Positions 26,833 to 35,564 of a stretch of 64,000 nucleotides of DNA are shown in pieces (position 1 is the first letter of the stretch; each line of letters starts with the position of its first letter). This stretch comes from Sphingomonas sp. R647. GTDB taxonomy: Bacteria; Pseudomonadota; Alphaproteobacteria; Sphingomonadales; Sphingomonadaceae. Where the stretch lies: the NCBI RefSeq assembly GCF_020177055.1, contig NZ_JAIQXT010000004.1, positions 186,001 to 250,000 on the forward strand, given 5' to 3'. The position numbers and the translations under genes are program-made. The notes beneath the pieces are model-generated. The model was given only the letters and a program-made list of their open reading frames with translations, was not told where the DNA came from and made no database searches.

Positions 26833-28925
26833 GGCGCGCGTAGCGGCTCGCGCGGCTGTTGCTGCTGCGCGGGCGGGCGATCGGCGGGATCACGGCGCGG
26901 GGCCGGCTGGGGATCGCGGGGGGCGTCGCGGCCGGTCATCCGGTCGAGCCAGTCCTGGCTGATCGCGCCATCGTCGCCCGGTGCGGGCTCGCCGTCGATC
27001 GCCTCTTCGCCCTGCCCGTCTTCGCGTGCGACCGGATTGCCGTTTTCATCGACGAAGACGCCATTATCGGCCTCGCCCCACGCTTCGTTATCGGGTTCCA
27101 TCTGCCATTCGGGCAGCGTTACCGCCGTCTCGAACTCTTCGACCGGGCGGTTGGCGACGGCGACCCGCATGAAATTGGCGAAAGCGCGCGCGGGCGCGGT
27201 GCCGCCCTGCAATCCGCCGACACGCTTGGCATCGTCGCGGCCCATCCACACGCCGGTGGTGAGGCCCGAGGAGAAGCCGAGGAACCAGCCATCCTTGTTC
27301 GATGTCGTGGTGCCGGTCTTGCCCGCGACCGGGCGACCGATCTGCGCCGAGCGCCCAGTGCCGGTGTTGACCGCGGTCTGGAGCAGGTCGGTCATCTGCG
27401 CCGCGACATAGGGGGCGACCAGCACGCGCGAGGTATCGACCTCGTGCTGATAGATCACGGCGCCGTTCGCGGTGACGCGGGTGATGGCATAGGGGGTCAC
27501 CGCCACGCCCTTTTGCCCGACCGAGGCAAAGGCGCGGGTCATGTCGATCAGGCGGACGTTGGAGGTGCCGAGTACCATCGCCGGCTGGGTATTGATCGGC
27601 GTCGTGACGCCAAAGCGGCGCGCCATATCGGCGACGGTGCCAAAGCCGGTTTCCTGCCCGAGCTTTGCCGCGACGGTATTGATCGAATAGGCAAAGGCCG
27701 AGCGCAGCGTCATTTCGCCGCTGAACCGGCCGCTATTGTTGCGCGGGGACCAGCCGTTGATCGTCACCGCTTCGTCGACAACACGATCCTCGACCTTTCG
27801 GCCTGATTCGAGCGCGGCGAGATAGACGAACAGCTTGAACGCCGATCCCGGCTGGCGGGTCGCCTGAGTCGCGCGGTTGTAGATTGACGACACATAGTCG
27901 CGCCCGCCGACCATCGCGCGCACCGCGCCGTCGCGGTCGAGACTGACCAGTGCGCCCTGTGCGCCCGCCGGGGTGTTCGCCTGAATCGCCTGAGTCGCGG
28001 CGTTCTGCATCTTGAGGTCGATCGTCGTCCACACGTCGAGCGGGGCGACGGTCTCGTCGATCAGCACTTCGAGCTGGGGCAGCGCCCAGTCGGTGAAATA
28101 GCGGACGCTGTTCTGCTTGGGTGCGGCCGAGAGTTTCACTGCGGCCGGGCTTGCGCGCGCGGCCTCTTCAGCAGTCAGCGCGCCGGTTTCGACCATCACG
28201 TCGAGCACCACGCTCGCGCGACCCACAGCGGCCTGGGCGTCTGCGGTCGGCGAATAGCGTGACGGCGCCTTGACCAGTCCGGCGATCACCGCCGCTTCGG
28301 ACAGCGTCAGATTGGTCGCGGGGTGGCCGAAAAAGGTGCGCGAGGCGGCGTCGATACCATAGGCGCCGCCGCCGAAATACACCTTGTTGAGATACAGCTC
28401 GAGGATCTGGTCCTTGGTAAACTTGCGCTCGAGCGCAAGCGCCAGGATCATCTCGCGAAATTTGCGGCCGACATCGTACTTGTTCGACAGGAAGATCGTA
28501 CGCGCGACCTGTTGCGTGATTGTCGATGCGCCCTGAAGCCGGCGACCGGTGCCGCGCGTGTCGATCGCGAATTTGGTGATGCGGGCGAGCGCGACCGGAT
28601 CGACGCCCAAATGCGAGCGAAACCGGCGATCCTCGATCGCGACCATTGCTTCGCGCATCGGTTCAGGGATCTTGTCGTACGCGATCCACTCGCCATAGCT
28701 CGGCCCCAGCGAGACGATCACCGTGCCATCGGCGGCATGGACGCGGATCATCTGGCCGTTGGGGGAGGATTTGAGATCCTCGTAACTCGGCAGCGATGCC
28801 TTGGCGGTATAGACCGCGATCAGCAGCGCGATAAACGCGGCGAGCGCGGTCAACGCAATGCCGCCACCCACCCACAGGAGGATGCGGCGCGCCTTGGGCG
28901 AGAGCATTGGTTTACGGGTGGCCAT
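26808..28925 (-). CDS. Penicillin-binding protein 1A family bifunctional enzyme
   Basis: A class A PBP of 705 residues that polymerises and crosslinks peptidoglycan. It has an N-terminal transmembrane helix (about 16-40), a GT51 transglycosylase domain with catalytic Glu98 (AIEDRRFRSH) and a transpeptidase domain with SxxK (GSAFK, near 360), SIN (near 418) and KTG (near 534). The last 60 residues are a low-complexity acidic, Pro/Gln/Arg-rich tail. Such tails vary between species. Confidence 0.95.
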   Translation of the reverse strand: MATRKPMLSPKARRILLWVGGGIALTALAAFIALLIAVYTAKASLPSYEDLKSSPNGQMIRVHAADGTVIVSLGPSYGEWIAYDKIPEPMREAMVAIEDRRFRSHLGVDPVALARITKFAIDTRGTGRRLQGASTITQQVARTIFLSNKYDVGRKFREMILALALERKFTKDQILELYLNKVYFGGGAYGIDAASRTFFGHPATNLTLSEAAVIAGLVKAPSRYSPTADAQAAVGRASVVLDVMVETGALTAEEAARASPAAVKLSAAPKQNSVRYFTDWALPQLEVLIDETVAPLDVWTTIDLKMQNAATQAIQANTPAGAQGALVSLDRDGAVRAMVGGRDYVSSIYNRATQATRQPGSAFKLFVYLAALESGRKVEDRVVDEAVTINGWSPRNNSGRFSGEMTLRSAFAYSINTVAAKLGQETGFGTVADMARRFGVTTPINTQPAMVLGTSNVRLIDMTRAFASVGQKGVAVTPYAITRVTANGAVIYQHEVDTSRVLVAPYVAAQMTDLLQTAVNTGTGRSAQIGRPVAGKTGTTTSNKDGWFLGFSSGLTTGVWMGRDDAKRVGGLQGGTAPARAFANFMRVAVANRPVEEFETAVTLPEWQMEPDNEAWGEADNGVFVDENGNPVAREDGQGEEAIDGEPAPGDDGAISQDWLDRMTGRDAPRDPQPAPRRDPADRPPAQQQQPREPLRAPQDDRPNE

Positions 28926-28974
28926 GGGACGCTGTGTGACGATTTACGGGTGAACCGGTGCTGTCACAAGCGAA

Positions 28975-29385
28975 TCATTCGTCGTCGGAGTCCGCCCTCG
29001 CGCGAAATTCGAGCGCGACCGAGTTGATGCAATAGCGCAAGCCAGTCGGCGGCGGCCCGTCGGGGAAAACATGGCCCTGATGCCCGTCGCAGCGCGCACA
29101 CCGCACCTCAACGCGGGTCATGCCATGGCTGGTGTCGCGATGCTCGCTGATATGGTCGGGCGCGACGGGCCGCGTGAAGGCGGGCCAGCCCGATCCCGAA
29201 TCATATTTGTCGTCGCTGTCGAACAGCGCGAGATGGCATCCCGCGCAGCGATAGATGCCATCGGCCTTGTTGTCCGAAAGCCGCCCGGAAAAGGCGCGCT
29301 CGGTCCCGGCTTCACGCAGGACATGATATTGTTCGGGGGTCAGGCGCTGGCGCCATTCCGCTTCAGACAGGTTGAACTGATCCAT
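28975..29385 (-). CDS. msrB: Peptide methionine (R)-sulfoxide reductase
   Basis: A 136-residue cytosolic repair enzyme that reduces methionine-R-sulfoxide in proteins. The two zinc pairs are CAGC (47-50) and CARC (96-99), GSGWPAF is intact and the catalytic Cys119 is in [12 protein letters not shown] 29385 gives the standard length; a longer in-frame extension has no support. It reads toward the PBP gene. Confidence 0.95.
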   Translation of the reverse strand: MDQFNLSEAEWRQRLTPEQYHVLREAGTERAFSGRLSDNKADGIYRCAGCHLALFDSDDKYDSGSGWPAFTRPVAPDHISEHRDTSHGMTRVEVRCARCDGHQGHVFPDGPPPTGLRYCINSVALEFRARADSDDE

Positions 29386-29431
29386 GCACGCCGATGTGGG
29401 TAGCGCGCGGGCCCGCGTCAATTGGCCCTCG

Positions 29432-30055
29432 TCAATCCGCCGGCGCATCCTTCCACGCCCACCACAGCTGTGCGGGGGGCACGTTCCACCATTCCATCGC
29501 ATGGTCGATGCGCGCGAAATGGGGGGTCAGGAAATTGCGGACATTGGGATTGAACTGATAAACAAGGAACTGGCCGTCGGTGCGCAGCACCTGATGCGTC
29601 GCGGCCGCGATTTCCTCACCCACGCCTGCGGGCAGGGTCGAGAAGGGCAGGCCGGACAGGACGTAATCGGCATGCGTCTCGCCATGATCGGCGACGATTG
29701 CATTCACGTCCGCTGCCGAGCCGTGGATTGCCGAAAAGCGCGGATCGACGATGGTCGCACGCAAATAGGCGACGAAATCGGGGTTGGTGTCGATCGCGAT
29801 ATATTTGGCGTTCGGGCCGAGCCGCTCGAGGATTGCGCGGCAAAAGGTGCCGACGCCCGGACCATATTCGACGAAGACCTTGCAGTTATCCCAGTCGACC
29901 GGACCGAGCATCTTGCGGATCAGCTTACCCGACGACGGGATGATCGATCCGACCATCACCGGGTGCTTGAAGAACCCCTGGAGAAACAGCGCCTGGGGCG
30001 AAAGCGGGCGCGAAGCCTTGCGCTTCGAGCGGGCAATCGTGGTCGAACCGGTCAT
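29432..30055 (-). CDS. SAM-dependent methyltransferase, phospholipid N-methyltransferase-like
   Basis: A 207-residue class I methyltransferase with SAM loop [10 protein letters not shown] (62-71), IDTNPDF and the post-core [12 protein letters not shown]. The basic N-terminus with [22 protein letters not shown] is typical of the Rhodobacter/Sinorhizobium PmtA type that methylates phosphatidylethanolamine to phosphatidylcholine. Close homologues also act on other lipids, so the substrate is inferred. ATG 30055 has GAGG 8 nt upstream. Confidence 0.8.
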   Translation of the reverse strand: MTGSTTIARSKRKASRPLSPQALFLQGFFKHPVMVGSIIPSSGKLIRKMLGPVDWDNCKVFVEYGPGVGTFCRAILERLGPNAKYIAIDTNPDFVAYLRATIVDPRFSAIHGSAADVNAIVADHGETHADYVLSGLPFSTLPAGVGEEIAAATHQVLRTDGQFLVYQFNPNVRNFLTPHFARIDHAMEWWNVPPAQLWWAWKDAPAD

Positions 30056-30187
30056 CAACAATCCTCAAGTCGGTGTCGCGCATCTGTAGGACAGTTGCCA
30101 CGGTCCTGTCATCATCGACGTATCGCATTAACGTTGTTCGCGCCGCAGCGGTTGCGCCGGGGGGCGAAACGTTTCATCCTGAAACCG

Positions 30188-30511
30188 ATGATACACCCGC
30201 GCACAGGGCAGGTTGCCGTGATCTTCATCTCGCAGCGCACGGGCGAGGATGGCGCGGGATATGGCGAAGCGGCCGAGGCGATGGGCGCACTCGCGGCGGC
30301 GCAACCGGGTTATGCCGGCGTCGAAAGCGTGCGCGATGCCGATGGCCTGGGCATTACCGTCAGCTACTGGACCGACGAAGCGAGCGCCGTCGCCTGGCGC
30401 GACCACCCGGAGCATGCGCGCATCCGCGATCTGGGCCGCGCGCGTTGGTATGACTGGTATGCGCTGGACGTGACGCGGGTCGAGCGCAGCTATGGCTGGA
30501 GGCGTAAATGA
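30188..30511 (+). CDS. Antibiotic biosynthesis monooxygenase-like (ABM) protein
   Basis: A 107-residue single-domain dimeric alpha/beta-barrel type protein. VAVIFISQRTGEDG, PGYAGVESVRDADGLGITVSYWTDEASAVAWRDHPEHARIRDLGRARWYDWY fits the ABM-domain heme-degrading or quinol monooxygenase superfamily when read as a whole, though only the general fold can be assigned. It directly precedes the MFS exporter gene by an ATGA overlap, so the two are probably cotranslated. Confidence 0.75.
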   Translation: MIHPRTGQVAVIFISQRTGEDGAGYGEAAEAMGALAAAQPGYAGVESVRDADGLGITVSYWTDEASAVAWRDHPEHARIRDLGRARWYDWYALDVTRVERSYGWRRK

Positions 30512-31824
30512 GCGCGGCGCGGATGGACCGGACGTTTGCGATCCTGTTTGCGGTGATGTTCGTGATCGCGGCGGGCAATACCGCGCTGCAATCGGTGCTG
30601 CCCGCGCTCGGGCGCTCGCTCGGCGTGCCCGACAGCGCGGTGGCGGCGGCGTTTTCGGTGTCGGCGCTGCTGTGGACGATGGTCGCGCCGTTCTGGGCCA
30701 ATCGGTCGGATCGCTATGGGCGGCGCAAGATGGTGCTACTGGGACAGGTCGGGCTGACCGCGTCGCTGTTCTTCTGTGGCCTGTTTCTGGCCGCAGGAAT
30801 CAATGGCTGGATCGCGCCGGTCACCGCCTTTGCCTTCTTCGTTGCCGCGCGGATGCTGTATGGCGGCTTTGGATCGGCGGCGCCGCCCGCGATTCAGGCG
30901 ATCGTCGCGTCGCGCACCAGCCGGGATGAACGGACCAAGGCGCTGACCCTGCTCGGCTCGGCGTTCGGGCTTGGGACGATCCTTGGCCCGGCGATCGCAC
31001 CCTATCTGGTGCTGGGTGATCTGTGGCGGGGCGGGCCGACGATCGGGCTGGCGGGGCCGGCGCTGATCTTCAGCATTGTCGCGCTGGCGATGCTGTTCGC
31101 GGTCGCCCGGCTGCTGCCGCGCAATGTCGATGAGAGCATCAGCCATGGCGCGGCGTCGAGCTATCCGTCGATCGGCGGGCAGGCGAGCGGGGCGAGCGTC
31201 ACTGCGGCGACGGCGGACAAGGTCGAGCCGATCGGGTTCCTAGACCCGCGCGTGCGTGCGTGGATGATCTGTGGCCTTGTCCTTGGCCATGCGCAGGCGA
31301 TGGCGGGGCAGGTGATCGGGTTCCTGATCATCGACCGGCTGGGCGTCGCGCCGCTCGAGGCGATCGAGGCGACCGGCCTCGTGCTGATGATGGGCGCGGG
31401 GTCGGCGCTGCTGGTGCAGTGGGGGATTATCCCGCTGCTGGGGCTTAACCCGCGTCAGTTGATGCTGATCGGGCTGAGTTTGAGCGCGGTGGGGTGCCTG
31501 GCGACCGGTACCGCGACGTCGCTGTACGGCATCGCTACGGCCTATGCGCTGACGACAATGGGCTTTGGCTTCTCACGTCCCGGATTCACCGCCGGATCGT
31601 CGCTGGCGGTGCCACAGGGCGCGCAGGGATCGGTGGCGGGGAAGGTCACGTCGATCAATGGCGCGGCCTTTATCCTCGGCCCGTCGATCGGCGTTGCGCT
31701 GTATGGCGGATGGCGGCCGCTCCCCTATCTGGTCGCGGCCGCCGCCCTGGCAGTGCTGGTCGTGTACGGCTGGTTCAGTCTTCGGACGAGCGAGTCCGCC
31801 CCTGAAGCATCCCCGGAGCGATAA
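30508..31824 (+). CDS. MFS transporter
   Basis: A 438-residue major facilitator with about 12 hydrophobic segments, the loop 2-3 motif ANRSDRYGRRK (64-74) and a long central loop near 205-240. The motif and size point to a drug-proton antiporter (DHA) subfamily, so it is probably an exporter. The substrate is unknown; the coupled ABM protein is the only clue. Its 3' end overlaps the convergent cdc48-like gene by 50 nt. Confidence 0.9.
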   Translation: MSAARMDRTFAILFAVMFVIAAGNTALQSVLPALGRSLGVPDSAVAAAFSVSALLWTMVAPFWANRSDRYGRRKMVLLGQVGLTASLFFCGLFLAAGINGWIAPVTAFAFFVAARMLYGGFGSAAPPAIQAIVASRTSRDERTKALTLLGSAFGLGTILGPAIAPYLVLGDLWRGGPTIGLAGPALIFSIVALAMLFAVARLLPRNVDESISHGAASSYPSIGGQASGASVTAATADKVEPIGFLDPRVRAWMICGLVLGHAQAMAGQVIGFLIIDRLGVAPLEAIEATGLVLMMGAGSALLVQWGIIPLLGLNPRQLMLIGLSLSAVGCLATGTATSLYGIATAYALTTMGFGFSRPGFTAGSSLAVPQGAQGSVAGKVTSINGAAFILGPSIGVALYGGWRPLPYLVAAAALAVLVVYGWFSLRTSESAPEASPER

Positions 31825-34069
31825 AGCCGATCGGGTTGAGCGCGACCGCGTCCTGCTTCATCTTCGAGACGATCTGCGCGTACTCCTGCTCCATCTCCGG
31901 CGTGACGGTCGCGCGCGAGTCGGCCAGCGCGGCTTCGAAATGCGCCATCGTCACCTGTGTCGCGGGTGGACGTTCGCGCAGCGCGGCAAGGCCGGCGCGA
32001 CGGGCGACGTCCTCCAGATCCGCGCCGGTGAAGCGTTCGGTCCGCGCCGCCACTTCGGCCAGATCGACATCGTCCGCGAGCGGCATCTTCTGAGTCTGGA
32101 TCTTGAGGATGCGCTCGCGCCCGGGTGCATCGGGCACACCGACATAGATCAGCTCATCGAGCCGGCCCGGACGCATCAGCGCCGGGTCGATCAGGTTCGG
32201 CCGGTTGGTCGCACCGATCACCACCACCGACTGGAGTTCCTCCAGCCCGTCCATCTCGGCAAGGATGGTGTTGACCACGCGTTCGGTTACCTGCGGCTCG
32301 CCCATGCCCGACCCGCGCGCGGGGACGAGGCTGTCGAGCTCATCGATGAAGATGACGCAGGGCGCGACCTGGCGCGCACGCGCGAACAGCCGGGCGATCT
32401 GCTGCTCGCTCTCGCCATACCATTTGGACAGCAGGTCGCTCGATTTGGTGGCGATGAAATTCGCCTCCGCCTCACGCGCGACCGCCTTGGCGAGCAACGT
32501 CTTGCCGGTGCCGGGCGGGCCATAGAGCAGGAAGCCCTTGGCCGGGCGGATGCCGAGCCGGCGGAACGCGTCGGGATCGCGCATCGGCAGCTCGACGCCT
32601 TCCTTGAGGCGCATCTGCGCATCGTCGAGGCCGCCGACATCCTCCCATTTGATGTTCGGCTTTTGCACCATCACCTCGCGCATCGCGCTCGGCTGGACCC
32701 GCTTCAATGCCTCAACGAAATCCTCGCGGGTGACGGCGAGCGTTTCGAGGACATCGGCGGGCACGGTTTTATCGCTGAGGTTGAGGCGCGGCATGATCCT
32801 CCGCACCGCCTCGATCGCCGCTTCGCGTGCCAGCGCCGCGATGTCCGCGCCGACAAAGCCGAAGGTGGTGCGGGCGAGCTCGTCGAGATCGACGCGTTCC
32901 TCGATCGGCATACCGCGGGTGTGGATGCCCAGAATCTCGCGGCGCCCGCGTTCGTCGGGGACGCCGACGATGATCTCGCGATCGAAGCGACCCGGACGGC
33001 GGAGTGCTTCGTCAATCGCCTCGGGCCGGTTGGTGGCGGCGATGACGACGATGTTGGCGCGCGCCTCCAGCCCGTCCATCAACGTCAACAGCTGGGCAAC
33101 GAGGCGCTTTTCGGCCTCGCCCGACACCTGGCCACGCTTGGGCGCGATCGAATCGATCTCGTCGATAAACACGATCGAGGGGGCGTTCTTCGACGCTTCC
33201 TCGAACACGTCGCGCAGCCGCTTTTCCGATTCGCCATAGGCCGATCCCATGATCTCGGGACCGTTGATCAGGAAGAATTGCGCATCCGATTCGTTGGCGA
33301 CCGCGCGGGCGAGGCGGGTCTTGCCGGTGCCGGGCGGGCCGTGGAGCAACACGCCCTTGGGCGGATCGACGCCGAGGCGCTGGAACAGCTCGGGATAGCG
33401 GAGGGGAAGCTCGACCATCTCGCGCAGCTGATCGATCGTCGCGGCCATGCCACCGATGTCATCGTAGGTTACGTCAGCGCGGCGCAGTTCGCGCGCCTCC
33501 TCGAACTCGTTGCGCAGCTCGATCTCGGTCTCGGCGTCGATATGGACGATGCCGCGCGGAACGGCCGAGACGACGGTCAGGCGAATCTCCTGCAGCGCAT
33601 AAGCGGGCGCGCGCAGATGCTGGAGCACGTTGGGCGGCATGTCCGACACGCGTTGTTGCCCGACGGTCGAAATGGTGTCGCCCTGACACAGCGGACGGCC
33701 AAGGAAGGTACGGCGCAGCGCGTCGCCCGATCCCTCGAGTCGCAGGTCGCGGCGGGCGGGGGCGAAGATCACGCGAGTCGCTGGGCGCGACTCGGCCTTG
33801 CGCACCTCGACATAGTCGCCCGAACCGACGCCGGCATTTGCGCGCTGAAGCCCGTCGATGCGCAGCAGCTCGAGTCCCTCATCCTCGGGATAGGGGAAGA
33901 CGGCGCGGGCGGGCGTCGTGCGTTTGCCGATGATCTCGACCACATCGCCCTGTTGCAGGCCGAGCGCTTCCATCATCGTACGCGGCAGATGCGCGAGGCC
34001 GCGGCCGCTGTCCTCGGGTCGCGAATTGGCGACCTGCAGCTTGCGCGTATCGGTTTCGGTATCGGCCAT
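31775..34069 (-). CDS. CDC48/p97-type AAA+ ATPase
   Basis: A 764-residue double-ring AAA+ protein like archaeal VAT and eukaryotic p97. The N-terminal double-psi barrel and second subdomain cover about 1-190. D1 Walker A GPPGTGKT is at 244-251 with Walker B FIDEID; D2 Walker A is near 517 with FIDELD. It would unfold proteins or pull them from complexes. AAAGGAGAGCCG ahead of ATG 34069 is a very good ribosome binding site and excludes a longer in-frame reading. No cofactor or protease partner lies nearby. Confidence 0.95.
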   Translation of the reverse strand: MADTETDTRKLQVANSRPEDSGRGLAHLPRTMMEALGLQQGDVVEIIGKRTTPARAVFPYPEDEGLELLRIDGLQRANAGVGSGDYVEVRKAESRPATRVIFAPARRDLRLEGSGDALRRTFLGRPLCQGDTISTVGQQRVSDMPPNVLQHLRAPAYALQEIRLTVVSAVPRGIVHIDAETEIELRNEFEEARELRRADVTYDDIGGMAATIDQLREMVELPLRYPELFQRLGVDPPKGVLLHGPPGTGKTRLARAVANESDAQFFLINGPEIMGSAYGESEKRLRDVFEEASKNAPSIVFIDEIDSIAPKRGQVSGEAEKRLVAQLLTLMDGLEARANIVVIAATNRPEAIDEALRRPGRFDREIIVGVPDERGRREILGIHTRGMPIEERVDLDELARTTFGFVGADIAALAREAAIEAVRRIMPRLNLSDKTVPADVLETLAVTREDFVEALKRVQPSAMREVMVQKPNIKWEDVGGLDDAQMRLKEGVELPMRDPDAFRRLGIRPAKGFLLYGPPGTGKTLLAKAVAREAEANFIATKSSDLLSKWYGESEQQIARLFARARQVAPCVIFIDELDSLVPARGSGMGEPQVTERVVNTILAEMDGLEELQSVVVIGATNRPNLIDPALMRPGRLDELIYVGVPDAPGRERILKIQTQKMPLADDVDLAEVAARTERFTGADLEDVARRAGLAALRERPPATQVTMAHFEAALADSRATVTPEMEQEYAQIVSKMKQDAVALNPIGFIAPGMLQGRTRSSED

Positions 34070-34195
34070 CGGCTCTCCTTTCGCCCGTCGGGGGGTGACG
34101 CGCAGATAGGCAGCCGGTTCCGTGTCGGCTAGAGTTGGGGGCGGGTTCGTTGGGAGTACGGACCGGTGCCGGACCCTCGCCGACGCAAAAAACGC

Positions 34196-34225
34196 AAAAA
34201 AATGGGCCGGTCCGAAGACCAGCCC
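34196..34225 (-). terminator. UUCG-capped intrinsic terminator
   Basis: Read leftward, GGGCTGGTC, loop TTCG and GACCGGCCC form a 9-bp stem including one U-G pair, then A and seven T. It closes the proposed small RNA. Confidence 0.85.
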
Positions 34226-34340
34226 TTTGAAAGGTTTAGGAGAGGATGCCTGAAAGGCCTGCTCTATGTGCAGTGCGGCGAGCTTTTGTGCAAGTGCGAA
34301 GAGCGTTCGCGACGATTGCAGATTCTGCAATCTGTAACAT
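34196..34340 (-). ncRNA. Candidate small regulatory RNA
   Basis: A minus-strand unit lies in the otherwise empty 362-nt gap between the cdc48-like and lysR genes. TATAAT (34352-34347) predicts a start near 34340. A perfect 5' hairpin follows (arms 34332-34324 and 34322-34314), then a pyrimidine-rich open stretch containing CCTCTCC, which could pair with ribosome binding sites. It ends in a continuous 9-bp stem with a UUCG loop (34225-34204) followed by seven U. No gene upstream on that strand would need this terminator. I know of no named family match. Confidence 0.65.
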
Positions 34341-34346
34341 TCGCGG

Positions 34347-34375
34347 ATTATAGCCGATGACAGGGGTGTCATGCA
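34347..34375 (-). promoter_or_regulatory. Promoter and operator-like palindrome of the candidate small RNA
   Basis: A consensus TATAAT (34352-34347) is preceded at 17 nt by a weak TGCATG. The inverted repeat ATGACA-GGGG-TGTCAT (34357-34372) covers the spacer and the -35 area, so a bound regulator would control this promoter. The weak -35 hints at an activator. Confidence 0.5.
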
Positions 34376-34431
34376 CGGGACGCCCGCGGGAATGAGTTGC
34401 AATATGCTACGCTGCACCACAGAAATATAAG

Positions 34432-35322
34432 ATGCGCAGGCTGCCGCCCCTCACCGCCATTGAGGCGTTCGTCCAGGTCGCCCGGCTGGGATCGGTCAAG
34501 GCCGCGTCGGAGGAACTGGCGCTGTCGTCACCCGCGCTGAGCCGCCGGGTGCAGGCGCTGGAGCGTTTTATCGGCAAGCAATTGTTCGAGCGGCGGCATC
34601 AGGCGATGAAGCTGAATGCGGAGGGCGAGCGGCTGCTGCATCTGATCGCGCCGGCGCTCGACACGATGAGCGACGCGATCGAGAGCATGAACAGTGGCGC
34701 AGAAGTGCTGCGGCTGCGCCTGGGCACGCCGTCGTTGTTCGCGAGCCAGCGGTTGTTGCCGCATTTGACCGCATTGCGTGCGGTGCATCCGCAGCTTCAC
34801 CTCGACATTGATACCGGCGGGCATGGCATGTCGCGGCTGGGCGACGGGCTGGACGCGGCGATCGTGCTGGCGCGCGATATCGAACCGACTTTGTACGGGC
34901 GACGACTCGACCGCAACCGCATCCGCCCGGTGGCGGCGCGGCGGCTGGCGCATGGGCCGGAGGCGATCGGGCGGCCCGAGGAGCTGGCCGGCTATTCGAT
35001 CCTGGCCCATCGCGACATGGCCGACAGTTTCGAAATCTGGCGGGCGGCGCTGGGCCTGCCCGATCTGGAGCCGGTGTCGATCGATCTGTTCGATTCGGGA
35101 TCGCTGCTGCTGGAGGCGGCGGCGCAGGGGGTGGGCATCGCCTTCATGCTCGATTCGCATCGCATCGATCCCGACGACCCGCGCATTGGGACTTTGTTCG
35201 GCGATCCGAGCGTCAAAAGCCCGTACAGCTATTGGTTCGTCTGCCGCCCCCGCGCGCTGGAGCAGCGGCCGGTGAAGCTGTTCCATGACTGGCTGATCGG
35301 GTTGTTTGATATCGAGGGGTGA
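34432..35322 (+). CDS. LysR-type transcriptional regulator
   Basis: A 296-residue LTTR with an N-terminal winged helix-turn-helix (about 5-65, TAIEAFVQVARLGSVKAASEELALSSPALSRRVQALE) and a periplasmic-binding-protein-like effector domain. The sequence resembles the GcvA subgroup. Its target is unknown; the palindromic sequence upstream (34314-34332 contains a T-N11-A motif, TGCAGATTCTGCA) could be a LysR box controlling itself and the minus-strand small RNA. Confidence 0.9.
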   Translation: MRRLPPLTAIEAFVQVARLGSVKAASEELALSSPALSRRVQALERFIGKQLFERRHQAMKLNAEGERLLHLIAPALDTMSDAIESMNSGAEVLRLRLGTPSLFASQRLLPHLTALRAVHPQLHLDIDTGGHGMSRLGDGLDAAIVLARDIEPTLYGRRLDRNRIRPVAARRLAHGPEAIGRPEELAGYSILAHRDMADSFEIWRAALGLPDLEPVSIDLFDSGSLLLEAAAQGVGIAFMLDSHRIDPDDPRIGTLFGDPSVKSPYSYWFVCRPRALEQRPVKLFHDWLIGLFDIEG

Positions 35323-35324
35323 GT

Positions 35325-35564
35325 TCAGGCGGATTTCGCCGGGAGCGATTTTCTGCCTTGGGCGATCAGCATCTCGATGGCTTCCAACGGTATGTCGTCG
35401 CCAAAGGTGCTGAGTACGAAATTGCGATGCGCGTCTGAGTAGAAGAGTTCAGCAATTCCCGATCGTCCGCCTGCTTCACTCAACTCAAGATACATTCCGT
35501 CACGATCGATGTCGCTTCCGCGCACAAGCGTGAATGCGCGGCCATCTACGGTGAACTCGCTCAC
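35325..35564 (-). CDS. Small orphan protein
   Basis: A 79-residue acidic soluble protein that I do not recognise (EFTVDGRAFTLVRGSDIDRD at the start; AELFYSDAHRNFVLSTFGDDIPLEAIEMLI later). GTG 35564 overlaps the ftsK stop as GTGA, so it is read from the ftsK message. By eye it has lower GC than ftsK. It may be an accessory gene appended to the operon; no function can be assigned. Confidence 0.6.
   Translation of the reverse strand: MSEFTVDGRAFTLVRGSDIDRDGMYLELSEAGGRSGIAELFYSDAHRNFVLSTFGDDIPLEAIEMLIAQGRKSLPAKSA

Noticed and set aside
31565..34132. An 855-codon open frame antisense to the cdc48-like gene
   Set aside because: It has the composition of a shadow frame, begins inside the MFS gene and has no recognisable domain or ribosome binding site.
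34166..34360. A 64-codon open frame in the cdc48-lysR gap
   Set aside because: It starts at a GTG without ribosome binding site, has a Lys/Arg-rich start that only reflects the A-rich terminator tail, and overlaps the better-supported small RNA on the other strand.
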